Assembly: GCA_009838075.1 (NCBI GenBank)
Contig: VXSG01000041.1
Span: 1 to 64,000, forward strand
Direction of reading: 5' to 3'
From: Boseongicola sp. SB0665_bin_10
Lineage (GTDB): Bacteria > Pseudomonadota > Alphaproteobacteria > Rhodobacterales > Rhodobacteraceae
DNA length: 64,000 bases
Positions within the stretch are counted from its first letter, which is position 1; the number at the start of each line of letters is the position of its first letter. The notes beneath the pieces were generated by a model. It ran no database searches. It saw only the letters and a program-made list of their open reading frames with translations, and was not told where the DNA came from. Shown here one piece after another: positions 47,857 through 56,381 of the stretch. A program made the position numbers and the translations under genes.

Positions 47857-49218
47857 CTACTCTCGACCGACAGCACGCAGGACACGGTCGAGTTTCTCTC
47901 CTTGTGGACTTGCGTAACGGGAAGGCGCGCTCTTTACGGCGTCGTAATAGGCTTCCGGGTCATAGATCGGAACGTCCAGCTTCAACGACGCCGCTGTGAG
48001 GACGCCGATTGCGTCCAGGACCTGATAAGCGGCAATGTGGCGATCTATTTCGACCGAAACACGGTTTGTCTGAGCGTCAAGGAGTTCCTGTTCCTGATCC
48101 AGCACCTCCAGCGATGCGCGTGCGCCCAACCGGAACTCTTCACGAACGCCTTGCAGCGCCAGTTGCGCCGCGCTGACCTGCTGCTCCGACGCCTCGATGC
48201 CGGCCTCTGCCACCGCAAGGCCGGAATATGCGTTGCTCACTTGCTGGTCCACGATGAAACCGGTCGTATGGAGTTGCGCCCGCACTTGATCGCGCTGCGC
48301 CTGCGCCTTTCGCATCGCCGAAGAAATCGCGCCTCCCTGATAGATTGGACCGCTCAGCTGGACCCCGACGCTGGCTGTCCCCTCCCCGTCGTCGTTGAAC
48401 TCCATTCCGGCCGTGCCGGAGATTGCTGGAAGCCTTCGGCGTGCAGCCCGTTCGACACCTATTTCCACGGCCTTTGCCTGGTGCTGAACCTGCTTCAGCT
48501 GGGGGTTGTGCTTGCGGGCCATCGCACGCGCCTCTTCCTCGGAGTCCGGCACATCAGGTGGATCAGGGGGAGGCAACAGGGTTCCCGGGTAACTTCCTAT
48601 CGTAGCCCTGTATTGTTCCCTGGCCCGTGCGAGACTGCCCTCCTCCGCGGCCAGGCCGCTTCTTGCAGCAGCCAACCGCGCCTCGGCGACCGATACGTCC
48701 GTGCGGCTCAGTTCCCCGACTTCGAAACGGTCCCGTGTGGCGCGGAGGTGCTCGGTCAGCAGTCGCACGTTGTTCTTTCGAAGCTCGACGAAGGCCTCCG
48801 AACGACGCACGCCCAGAAATGCCGTGACCGCGTGCAGCAGGACCGAATTCTCCACGTCCACCAATGCGGCCCGGGTCGCCAGAACGGTCTCCCTGGCCGC
48901 ATCGACGCCGAGCTTGCGCCGATCGGCATCGTAGAGTCCCAGGCCAACTGACAAGGAGGCTGCAAGCGACGTGCGGTCGTTCTGCATCCGATCCGAATAG
49001 TTCGCTCCGAGCGCGTAATTCACTACAGGGCGGAGTGCCGCGACGGCCTGCGCCACGTCCTCGTCAGCGGCCCGCAGAACAGCCCTGTTCTGCTCGATGA
49101 GTCCGCTAGTCCGATAAGCCATGGCCAAGGCGTCCGACAGGGTTTGCGCCATCAAGGGCTGCACCGTCAGCGCTGCGCCAATTGCCGCCAATCCCGCCAT
49201 TCTCCCCCAGACTGACAT
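47857..49218 (-). CDS. tolC: TolC family outer-membrane efflux protein
   Basis: Protein of 453 residues with a Sec signal peptide (about residues 1-25, ending PLMAQ). It has two TolC repeats of long helices (LSDALAMAYRTSGLIEQNRA in the first; QAKAVEIGVERAARR in the second) and the proximal YSDRMQND and GELSRTDVSVAEARL features. It forms a trimeric channel for type I secretion and drug efflux. GGAG lies 7 bases before ATG 49218. It sits 16 bp after the methyltransferase gene, the usual alphaproteobacterial pair. Confidence 0.94.
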   Translation of the reverse strand: MSVWGRMAGLAAIGAALTVQPLMAQTLSDALAMAYRTSGLIEQNRAVLRAADEDVAQAVAALRPVVNYALGANYSDRMQNDRTSLAASLSVGLGLYDADRRKLGVDAARETVLATRAALVDVENSVLLHAVTAFLGVRRSEAFVELRKNNVRLLTEHLRATRDRFEVGELSRTDVSVAEARLAAARSGLAAEEGSLARAREQYRATIGSYPGTLLPPPDPPDVPDSEEEARAMARKHNPQLKQVQHQAKAVEIGVERAARRRLPAISGTAGMEFNDDGEGTASVGVQLSGPIYQGGAISSAMRKAQAQRDQVRAQLHTTGFIVDQQVSNAYSGLAVAEAGIEASEQQVSAAQLALQGVREEFRLGARASLEVLDQEQELLDAQTNRVSVEIDRHIAAYQVLDAIGVLTAASLKLDVPIYDPEAYYDAVKSAPSRYASPQGEKLDRVLRAVGRE

Positions 49219-49234
49219 CTCGCGTCTCCAACTC

Positions 49235-49888
49235 CTACAGCGCGAACTCGCGCTGTTTCTCAAATCCCGGCAGAACCGGAGCTGCTGCATTGAAGGCAAA
49301 CCGCCAGCTGACGCCTTGCCTGTCCTTGTAGCCCACGCGCGCCGTGCCAAGCGCGCCTTCCAGAAAAATCGCCACGATGCGACCGCCCAGCTTCAATTGG
49401 TCGAAGAGGGCGTCCGGGATGTCCTGCACGGCACCCTCGATCAGCATCACGTCATATGGTCCGTGCTTCGGGGCACCGTCCACCAATGCGCCGCTTATCA
49501 CGGCCACGTTGTCAGCCGAAGCTTCGCTCAAGGCGCGTTCCGCTTCGCGGGCCAGATCGGTATCTTCCTCCAAGGCTATCACGGCTTCGGCCATGCAGGC
49601 AGCCAGCGCCGACGAATATCCAAGCCCCGCCCCCACATCGAGCACGAGTTCGTCGGGCTGGACATCTGCAGCCTGAAGGAGCTTTGCCATCGTGCGTGGA
49701 GCGAGCACCACACGCCCGCGCCCCAGGCCCACGTGCGTACCCGCATATGCCGCGTCCTTCTGCTCAGCCGGCACGAACAACTCGCGCGGAACCGATAGCA
49801 TTGCATCCAGCAACTGAAAGCTCGTGACATCCGAAGGGCGTACCTGGGTATCAACCATGGTGATGCGACGCTGAGCAAAATCGGCCAT
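49235..49888 (-). CDS. Protein-L-isoaspartate O-methyltransferase family protein
   Basis: Methyltransferase of 217 residues with the PCMT layout: RRITMVDTQVRPSDVTSFQL near the start, the SAM-binding LVLDVGAGLGYSSALAA, and LKLGGRIVAIF. It may repair isoaspartyl residues, but this tolC-linked branch is shorter in the active region and its true substrate is uncertain. ATG 49888 starts MADFAQRR. It is probably cotranscribed with tolC. Confidence 0.88.
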   Translation of the reverse strand: MADFAQRRITMVDTQVRPSDVTSFQLLDAMLSVPRELFVPAEQKDAAYAGTHVGLGRGRVVLAPRTMAKLLQAADVQPDELVLDVGAGLGYSSALAACMAEAVIALEEDTDLAREAERALSEASADNVAVISGALVDGAPKHGPYDVMLIEGAVQDIPDALFDQLKLGGRIVAIFLEGALGTARVGYKDRQGVSWRFAFNAAAPVLPGFEKQREFAL

Positions 49889-49959
49889 GCAGCAAGGTCT
49901 TTCGATCGGTGGCACAACATACCTTCAAGCACAGATGCAGGGGCTCGGCAAGGTCTCCC

Positions 49960-50602
49960 TCGGAGCCTTGCAGGCTCGCCGCCAGCGGCGGCGTAGACCA
50001 GCTCCTGCTCTCGGGCGCCCGCTTCGCCGAGCGCCTGATGGTCCTTGCCGAGGGCGCCGACGCGGAGCCATGGAGGTGCCCGAGACCGTGCTCGGCGTCC
50101 CCGGTCCGTTCGAGACCGTCGAGGCCGGGCGCCAACGCCCCGACGCGATGGAGCTGCGGGTCAAGGAGGTCAGGTTTCGGCGGGCACGGGAAGGGGTCGC
50201 GCCGCAAAGTCGTCTGCCACAATCAGGAGCAGGCCGCCAAGGACGCGGCCACGCGGGCGGAGCTGCTCGCCTCGCTCGAGGAGAGGCTCCGCAGCGGCGC
50301 GAAGAGCCTGCTCGACGCGCGCCTCCGCCTTCCACAGGACCGACGCCACCATCTGCGGCCACGTGTTCTGCTCGTTCCTCGCCCTGGTGCTGCGCGACGC
50401 GCGCTTCCGGCGGACGGAACGCGCCGGCGTGACGGCCGAGCGGGCCGACATCCTGCGCAACCTGATCGCGCATGACGGAAGGCGGTTCGCCGTACGCAGC
50501 GCAGCCGTCGGCGTCGCTGGCAGGCTTGGCCGGCGCGTCGGGGTCAGGCTGCCGAAGGCCGCGCGCCGGATCGAGGAGGAGAATGCCGGGACATCAGCCT
50601 GA
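49960..50602 (+). pseudogene. IS1634-family transposase debris
   Basis: Pieces in three frames resemble an IS1634/ISMdi-type transposase: LRVKEVRFRRARE, then RRKVVCHNQEQAAKDAATRA and ELLASLEERLRSGAKSLLD. These are followed in another frame by CGHVFCSFLALVLRDA and near the end DGRRFAVRSAAVGVAGRLGR. Large parts are missing and no single frame is intact. It ends about 240 bp before tRNA-Cys. I cannot see its inverted repeats. Confidence 0.65.
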
Positions 50603-50844
50603 AACTCATCGGGATCCCTGTCAGCAGTCGCCCGGACGTGCCGCCGGGTCGTGACACCGATCCTTTCGCGCCCCACAAGCCCTTGAAACAAAACAGGTCC
50701 GAAACTCAATCTGTCGAGGACGGGTCCAACGGCACGTCCAGCACGTCTTCACCAGTCTCGCAGCGCGAGACGTTTCTGGCAATCGCATGTCGGTTTCGCG
50801 ACTTGCGTTCGCGAAAAATTCGGCCTACGTCAATCGGACCCGTT

Positions 50845-50918
50845 GGCGAGTTGGCGGAGTGGTTACGCAGCGGATTGCAAATCCGTGTACACCGGTTCGA
50901 TTCCGGTACTCGCCTCCA
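50845..50918 (+). tRNA. tRNA-Cys (anticodon GCA)
   Basis: The acceptor stem GGCGAGT/ACTCGCC closes with an encoded CCA at 50916-50918. The anticodon stem CGGAT/ATCCG encloses TTGCAAA, giving GCA. The T-arm is CCGGTTCGATTCCGG. 74 nt. Confidence 0.97.
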
Positions 50919-50927
50919 GTTGCTTTG

Positions 50928-50959
50928 AAGGTCAAATGGGAACATTCCCAATTGACCTT
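50928..50959 (+). terminator. Long hairpin just after tRNA-Cys
   Basis: AAGGTCAA-A-TGGGAA pairs with TTCCCA-A-TTGACCTT, 14 base pairs with one A-A mismatch and a tight turn, beginning 10 bp after the tRNA. It ends in TTT. It is probably the tRNA terminator; a transposon end is the alternative. Confidence 0.55.
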
Positions 50960-51179
50960 TCGCGTCCCGGGGAGCGGCTGGCGCGTGGAGGGACGGGCGC
51001 CGACGACGCGCCCGAGATCGACGACCACCACGCGAATGTCGGGCACCTGCCCGGCGGGCATCCTGACGACGTCCCGGTGGCCCTGCGATTCCGGCATCGT
51101 GTGAAGCAGGTCCGCGTCCTCCTCCGGAAACGCCTCTGTCGCGGGGGTGTTCGGGCACTCCCGCGAGAGGACGGTGATG

Positions 51180-51487
51180 TCGGCGACGTGGACGGCGGTG
51201 ACCGCGTCGAAGGCGGGGCACTTGCGCAGGTCGTCGGCGCTGTCCAGTCGCCGGTCCTGATCGGCGTCGCCCGCGACAGCGGGACTCTGAAGGGCGGGCG
51301 ACACATGGCAGCGATGGCGGCCCGCACGTCCAATCCCGACATGAAGGAAACGTACGAACGGCTCGTCGAAAGAGGCGAGCCTCACAAGGTCGCCGTAACC
51401 GCGGTCATGCGGAAGCTCGTCGTGACCGCGAATGCCCTGCTGCGCGACCGGCGCACGTGCGAGGACCGGACGGCGGACGCCGCCTGA
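51180..51487 (+). pseudogene. IS110-family transposase C-terminal remnant
   Basis: The frame ending at 51487 reads PVLIGVARDSGTLKGGRH, MAAMAARTSNPDMKETYERL and GEPHKVAVTAVMRKLVVTANAL. This matches the C-terminal transposase_20 region of IS110 proteins (typically LVGVAP...RDSG...GRR, then NP...FYERL...KPKKVALTAVMRKL). The middle of that domain and the whole N-terminus are missing. Inactive. Confidence 0.75.
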
Positions 51488-51799
51488 CACCCGGGCCGGC
51501 CGCGTCTCGCGGCGGCCCCAGAACGAATCAATCGGCCGGTCGCGCCCTTGCGACCGGCGTGCCTTCGTTCGCCCGGACGGCCGTCCGGATCTGGACAAGC
51601 TGTGGAAAACCCGGTTCCGGATGCCCGAATGCCGTCGAAAGAGACCGCATCCGGCCTTGCCTCGAAACATGGATGCTTGGTCCGGGTCCCGGCCTTCGTG
51701 GTCCGGAACCAGGTTCAATTGTCCGCCTCCGGCCGCACCAGCCCAGCACGGTCGCGGCGTGCACGGCGTCTGTCTCCCCCTCCGCCGGTCGAGAGGCGG
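51488..51799. other. Noncoding spacer after the IS110 remnant
   Basis: 312 bp without a recognisable gene or element end. Several GC-rich inverted repeats occur (for example GGCCGGTCGCGCCC/GCGACCGGC near 51533) but no T-run follows. Confidence 0.4.
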
Positions 51800-52087
51800 T
51801 CAGGCGTAGAGATCGACCGGGTCGGAGTTCTGCTCTTTCTTCAGGATGGCAGCGATGGCATCTGTCAGGGCCATCTTGCGGCCGGCATCCCGGCCGGGGC
51901 GCAAGTCGACTGTGACCAGCGGCAGGCTGTTCCCAAGGATGCCGCATGCCTCGCGCACGGCAACGTAGTCAAAATTGATCTCCTTGGGGGCAAGTGTGTC
52001 AAGCAGGGCTTGTTTCACACCTTCGCGGACACGTATCCTGGTATCTTGATTGGTGCCTTCGGGCACCTCGACGCGGATGACCGGCAT
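51800..52087 (-). CDS. Tautomerase (4-oxalocrotonate tautomerase-like)
   Basis: A protein of 95 residues starting MPVIRVEVPEGT. After removal of Met the N-terminal proline is the catalytic base of this superfamily. The core (VREGVKQALLDTLAPKEINF) follows, with an extra ~30 residues beyond the minimal 62-residue subunit. It is likely to isomerise an enol/keto intermediate of aromatic or halo-acid breakdown. It is transcribed after the haloacid dehalogenase gene (27 bp apart) with AAGGAG before the start. Confidence 0.82.
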   Translation of the reverse strand: MPVIRVEVPEGTNQDTRIRVREGVKQALLDTLAPKEINFDYVAVREACGILGNSLPLVTVDLRPGRDAGRKMALTDAIAAILKKEQNSDPVDLYA

Positions 52088-52114
52088 GGAATTCTCCTTG
52101 GTCCGAGTTTTGTT

Positions 52115-52795
52115 TCAGGCGTTCAGGTCAAGGGCGTAGTCCGCCACATCCTGCAAGGAAGTGCCGACACGGTGCGGCTCGACACCGAGGCGTTCCAAGG
52201 GGAGGCTGTACCGGTTGAGCCAGATGGTTCGGTAACCAAACCAGGTGGCGCCGCAGATATCCCAGCAGTTGGAAGAGACGAACAGGATCTCTCCGGCGTC
52301 ACAGCCGAAGGCATCCGGGCCCATCTGGTAGGCCTCTGGTGCGGTCTTGAAGCGTTTGACCGTGTCGACGCTGAGAACATGGTCGAAATACCCATCGAGC
52401 CCCGAGGCTTTCACGGCCTGGCCCAACATCCAGGGCGTTCCGTTGGACAGGATCGACAGCGCAATGCCTGCATCTCTGAGGCGTTGCAGTTGTTCGGCAT
52501 TTTCCGGAAAGGCGGACAGCTCGGCATACTGCCCCATCAGCCGACCACTTGAGCGTTCGGTCAACTCCTGGCCCAGGGCCTCACATGCAAATTCCAGGGC
52601 GTCGCTCGTCACTTGCCAGAAGTCCGCGTATTGGTCGCACATGTTGCGCAGGCGCGTGTATTCGATCTGTTTGTCACGCCAGACGGTGGCCAATTGAGCT
52701 CCTTTCCCGGGGAACAGTTCTTCGGCCAGGGCACCGACGGAATAAACGTCGAACAAGGTTCCATAGGCGTCGAAGGCGATGGCTTTGAGGGGCAT
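52115..52795 (-). CDS. Haloacid dehalogenase, type II
   Basis: Protein of 226 residues. The nucleophile is Asp9 in AFDAYGTLFD. ILSNGTPWML, the Lys in FKTAPEAYQMG and the type II signature FVSSNCWDICGATWFG are intact. The family hydrolyses L-2-haloacids to D-2-hydroxyacids in the cytoplasm. ATG 52795 opens MPLKAIAFDAYGTLF. It sits between the tautomerase and a ruined transporter, consistent with an uptake-and-degradation cluster. Confidence 0.9.
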   Translation of the reverse strand: MPLKAIAFDAYGTLFDVYSVGALAEELFPGKGAQLATVWRDKQIEYTRLRNMCDQYADFWQVTSDALEFACEALGQELTERSSGRLMGQYAELSAFPENAEQLQRLRDAGIALSILSNGTPWMLGQAVKASGLDGYFDHVLSVDTVKRFKTAPEAYQMGPDAFGCDAGEILFVSSNCWDICGATWFGYRTIWLNRYSLPLERLGVEPHRVGTSLQDVADYALDLNA

Positions 52796-52833
52796 GAGTT
52801 TGTCTCTTTCGTGTTGAGCTTCGGCGTTTCGGA

Positions 52834-52986
52834 TCAATTGGGCGGCTGTGGTGGGCGCAACGCCAGGATCAGGAAAATGGTCAGGAGGGCGGTGACGCCC
52901 GCCGTGGCATGGCCGAGTGTGAAATCGCCCGTCATGTCGGCCAGATATCCCGCATGAAGGGGCCCGGGGGCCGGACCGGCCTCTTG
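52834..52986 (-). pseudogene. MFS transporter C-terminal remnant
   Basis: In the minus-strand frame ending at 52834 the sequence reads AGYLADMTGDFTLGHATAGV, then TALLTIFLILALRPPQPPN and stop. This is the last loop and final membrane helix of a major facilitator transporter. Nothing upstream continues it: coding similarity ends at about 52986, next to the HCCA-isomerase stop. The cluster has lost its own uptake protein. Confidence 0.65.
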
Positions 52987-52998
52987 GCTGACATGGCA

Positions 52999-53589
52999 TC
53001 AGCCATAAAGTGCCTCGATGTCCGCAAAACGGTCGCCGCCCCAGAAGGGGTCCCCGTCAATCAGGATGAAGGGCGAGCCGAAGACACCGCGTTCCAGCGC
53101 AGTTTCGGTCACCTCTCTCAGACGGTCCTTGACGGCCTGACACTTTGCGCCCGCCATCGCCTTGTCCCGGTCGAAGCCGAGGCTTTCGGCAGCCTCAAGT
53201 GCCGCATTCGGGTCTGCGGTATCGCGTCCATCAATCCAGAAGGCCTTGTAAGCCGCCTCGACAAATGCCCCCATCTCTTCCGGGGCTTCACGTTCCACCC
53301 AATATGCCAGGCGCGAGGGCGGCACCGAACTGGCCGGGAAATTCGCAGGGGTCTGCATGCGCTCCACACCGTCGATCTTGGCGCGTCTGAACACGTCCTT
53401 GAAAACGTAGTCGCGTTTCAGCGGATGGGCGAGCGGCGCCCCGCCATGGGCCTTGTAGACCGCGCCGATCAGGAAGGGCCGCCAGTTGACCTTGCGCCCG
53501 ACAGTCGAAGCGAGGTCACCCACCTTGCGGCAGGCCAGAAAGCCATAGGGCGATGCGAAGTCGAAATAGAAATCAATTGATTCCGTCAT
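52999..53589 (-). CDS. 2-hydroxychromene-2-carboxylate isomerase-like (DsbA superfamily)
   Basis: Protein of 196 residues with the kappa-GST/HCCA isomerase pattern: IDFYFDFASPYGFLACRKVG with the catalytic-type Ser in FASPY, then RPFLIGAVYKA, and the cis-Pro region RGVFGSPFILIDGDPFWGGD. Family members isomerise 2-hydroxychromene-2-carboxylate in aromatic degradation using glutathione. AAGGAG is 7 bases before ATG 53589 and only 1 base before ATG 53595, so 53589 is preferred. Confidence 0.85.
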   Translation of the reverse strand: MTESIDFYFDFASPYGFLACRKVGDLASTVGRKVNWRPFLIGAVYKAHGGAPLAHPLKRDYVFKDVFRRAKIDGVERMQTPANFPASSVPPSRLAYWVEREAPEEMGAFVEAAYKAFWIDGRDTADPNAALEAAESLGFDRDKAMAGAKCQAVKDRLREVTETALERGVFGSPFILIDGDPFWGGDRFADIEALYG

Positions 53590-53612
53590 GGTCATGCTCC
53601 TTGTTGCGGGGG

Positions 53613-54329
53613 TCACCAGGGTTCCTTGAAGGGCCGTAGGTCCATCTCGAAGGTCCAGGCGTTCCGGGGTTGTGCATGTAGCTGCCAATAGGCCTCGGCG
53701 ATATCATCAGGTTTCAGGAGGCCGTCTTCGCCGCGGGCCTCGAACATTTCGGGGAACAGCTCTCTGGCGTTCGAGTTGTCGATCAGCCCATCAATGATGA
53801 CATGGGCGACATGCACCCCTTCGGGGCCAAGCTCTCGCGCCATGCTTTGCGCCAGAGCGCGCAGGGCGTGCTTGCCTCCGGCAAAGGCCGCGAACCCGGA
53901 GCTGCCTCGCATTGAGGCTGATGCACCGGTGAAAAGGATGGTGCCTTGCCCACGCTCCTTCATCCGCCCGGCAACCTCGCGGCCTACCAGGAAACCCGCC
54001 AGCGCGCACATCTCCCAGACCTTGCGATATACGCGGGTCGTGGTCTCGGAAATCGGGAAGCGGACATTGCCGCCGACATTGAACACACAGGCCGCAACGG
54101 GACCGATCTGTTCGGCCGCCAAGACCAGTTGCTTGACCGCGTCTTCGTCCCGCGCATCGGCGTGCACCCCGGTGGCTTGCCCGCCAGCAGCTTCGATCTC
54201 GGCAATCAGAGGCGACAAATCTCCACGACGACGAGAGGCCACCACATGCAGCCCTTCACGCGCAAACCTCCGGGCAATGGCAGAGCCGAGATTTTCTCCG
54301 GCGCCGATGACAAGGGCTGTCTGGGTCAT
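53613..54329 (-). CDS. SDR family oxidoreductase lacking the catalytic tyrosine
   Basis: SDR fold of 238 residues with the cofactor loop GAGENLGSAIA and Ser region LFTGASASMRGS. Where the active-site YxxxK should be it reads FAAFAGGKHALRAL: the lysine is kept but the tyrosine is Phe. Either the branch uses another residue or it has lost normal dehydrogenase activity. It is the first gene of the 53.6-51.8 kb cluster and diverges from a LysR gene that has decayed. Confidence 0.82.
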   Translation of the reverse strand: MTQTALVIGAGENLGSAIARRFAREGLHVVASRRRGDLSPLIAEIEAAGGQATGVHADARDEDAVKQLVLAAEQIGPVAACVFNVGGNVRFPISETTTRVYRKVWEMCALAGFLVGREVAGRMKERGQGTILFTGASASMRGSSGFAAFAGGKHALRALAQSMARELGPEGVHVAHVIIDGLIDNSNARELFPEMFEARGEDGLLKPDDIAEAYWQLHAQPRNAWTFEMDLRPFKEPW

Positions 54330-54427
54330 GAGTGGATTCCTTCGGTGGCCATTTCTCTAGGCTACCCGAGGACAGCTCATCTCTCCAATTCATAGTTTTG
54401 ATCCCGGACATACACAGCGTGCATGCC

Positions 54428-54700
54428 ATGTACCTCAGGCAGCTCAAACAATTCCTCGCCGTGGCCGAAACCGGCAGCTTCTCGAAAGGGGCTGCCCGGG
54501 CGCATGTCTCCCAACCGCCGCTGTCCGCGGCGATCGGCAAGTTGGAGGATGACTTGGGGGCCAGTCGTTACACCGGTTGGCCCGGCAGGTCACCCTGACG
54601 TCAGAAGGTCATCGCCTTTTGGCAGGCGCCGGGACCATCGCCGGCAAATGCGAGATTGTCCGTTCGGACCTGTCGAAGTGCGGCTCGTTGCGCCGATGCT
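54428..54700 (+). pseudogene. LysR-type regulator, truncated and frameshifted
   Basis: It starts MYLRQLKQFLAVAETGSFSK, then AHVSQPPLSAAIGKLEDDLG: the LysR helix-turn-helix. After about 54560 the frame shifts; the other frame continues HRLARQVTLTSEGHRLLAGA. All of the effector-binding domain is missing. It is divergent from the SDR gene, the normal place for a LysR regulator of the catabolic cluster, which has therefore lost its control. Confidence 0.85.
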
Positions 54701-54737
54701 ACTCTGTCGGTGGCAAGCAGAGAGCTTCCGCCGACCT

Positions 54738-56381
54738 TCACCGTCGTGCATGAGGCGGCAGCTTGAGGCCGTCTGACTCCAGCTCTGCCCGGTCTCGATA
54801 CCCAATCAGGATTCCGGGCGGTTCTCGGGCATCTGTCATTGCCTCAACCTCTTCTGCCGTTCTGGTGATCCGGTTGTGGTGCTGCCGGGTCCACCCGAAA
54901 TGCAGCCCGCGCAATCTCTCGACCTGTTCGGCGAAGGCCGGGTCACCTCCCAGGTCGACCAGTTCGTTCGGATCGGATTCCAGGTCGAACAGCAAGGGGC
55001 GCATCTCTTCGACATGCACGTATTTCCAGCGCCCGTCGAAAATCATCGTCATCCGGGCGTCGCCCTGATCGACTCCAACCGCCCTGCGAGCATCGCGCGT
55101 GGCGTAGTCGTATTCGGAAACGCAGAACTCCCGCGGCGGCAACTCTTGACCGTGAAGCAGTGACTGCAATGACAGTCCCTCAATGACGCTTGACTTGGGC
55201 TGTCCGCCAAAGAACTCGACAAAGGTCGGTGTCAGGTCGATGCCTTCCACAAGCTGGTTCACGGTCGTGCCCCGGGTTGCATCCGCTTCCCGTCGCGGAT
55301 CGTACACGATCAAGGGGACGCGAGCCGAGCAGTCGTAGAACAGGTCCTTCTCGCCCATCCAGTGATCACCCATGTTGTCGCCATGATCCGAGCAGAACAC
55401 GATCATCGTGTCATCCAGTCGACCGCATTCCCCGAGATAGGCGAAGAGGCGACCCAGGTTGTCATCCAGTTCCCGGATCAGCCCCATGTAGACCGGCGCA
55501 ACAAGATTGCGCACTTCATCGCGGGAGAAGCTCTTGCTTACGCGCATGTCCATCCACGCCTGCATGAGAGGATGATCGGACCGACGTTCGTCATCGCTGC
55601 GGTTCACCGGCGGCACGTCCGCAGCCGAATACATGTCGTTGTACGGGGCCGGCGCCAGATACGGCCAGTGCGGCTTGATGTAGCTCAGGTGGCACAGCCA
55701 GGGCTGATCGTCCTGGCCCTCCATGAACTCGATGCCAAGCGTCGTGAGCCAGGCCGTTTCCGAATGTTCCTTCGGCACTCTTGCAGCAAAGGGCGCGTTT
55801 TCCAGCACCCATCCGGAACGCAGTTCTCCGTCCGGGCCAATCGCCGTGTTGGCCCATTCCTCCCAGGGGTTGTCCCCGTCCATGCCATGATCACGCAGAT
55901 ACCGGTCATAGTCCGCGGCGTGCCGTGACGGGTAGTCGGAATGATTGGTGCCGTCGTCGCGTACAAGCACCTCGAACCCGCATTCGCTGACACGCGCACC
56001 AATGGTTCCCTCCGGCTCGATCCCGAGCCGCTTCATGCCATCCAGATCCGGCGTCATGTGTGTCTTGCCAACCAGTGTGCACTTGACCCCGATCTCGCGG
56101 AGGTGCTCTCCCAGGGTCGGCTCCCCGACCCGCAGCGGGAACCCGTTCCAGGTGGAGCCGTGGCTGCGAACGTAACGACCGGTGTAATAGCTCATCCGGC
56201 TCGGGCCGCAGATCGGGGACTGCACATACGCCCGGTTGAAGCGAACGCCACGCGACGCCAGCCAGTCCAGGTTGGGCGTCTCGATATGCCTGGCGCCGTA
56301 GCAACTGAGGTAGTCCCAGCGCAGCTGATCCGCCATGATCCATAGAACGTTCAATTCAGGATTCCTTTCTGTCGCCGCCAT
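54738..56381 (-). CDS. Sulfatase / phosphonate monoester hydrolase family
   Basis: Alkaline-phosphatase-superfamily hydrolase of about 547 residues. The formylglycine site is C58-G-P-S-R62 in SPICGPSRMSYYTGR, and metal ligands show in VLWIMADQLRWDY and in VFCSDHGDNMGDH. The Cys must be oxidised by a formylglycine-generating enzyme not seen here. The substrate could be a sulfate ester or phosphonate monoester. There is no signal peptide, so it is likely cytoplasmic. The ATG at 56381 overlaps livM by 26 bases; a TTG at 56354 with AAGGA 8 bases upstream is a good alternative start. Last gene of the transport operon. Confidence 0.88.
   Translation of the reverse strand: MAATERNPELNVLWIMADQLRWDYLSCYGARHIETPNLDWLASRGVRFNRAYVQSPICGPSRMSYYTGRYVRSHGSTWNGFPLRVGEPTLGEHLREIGVKCTLVGKTHMTPDLDGMKRLGIEPEGTIGARVSECGFEVLVRDDGTNHSDYPSRHAADYDRYLRDHGMDGDNPWEEWANTAIGPDGELRSGWVLENAPFAARVPKEHSETAWLTTLGIEFMEGQDDQPWLCHLSYIKPHWPYLAPAPYNDMYSAADVPPVNRSDDERRSDHPLMQAWMDMRVSKSFSRDEVRNLVAPVYMGLIRELDDNLGRLFAYLGECGRLDDTMIVFCSDHGDNMGDHWMGEKDLFYDCSARVPLIVYDPRREADATRGTTVNQLVEGIDLTPTFVEFFGGQPKSSVIEGLSLQSLLHGQELPPREFCVSEYDYATRDARRAVGVDQGDARMTMIFDGRWKYVHVEEMRPLLFDLESDPNELVDLGGDPAFAEQVERLRGLHFGWTRQHHNRITRTAEEVEAMTDAREPPGILIGYRDRAELESDGLKLPPHARR

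Noticed and set aside
50638-50928. Short frame spanning tRNA-Cys
   Set aside because: It is translated from the tRNA sequence (GELAEWLRSGLQIRVHRFDS), a well-known false gene pattern.
50845-50960. Prophage or integrative-element attachment site at tRNA-Cys
   Set aside because: No integrase gene and no second copy of the tRNA 3' end are visible in the window; kept only as a possibility in the findings.
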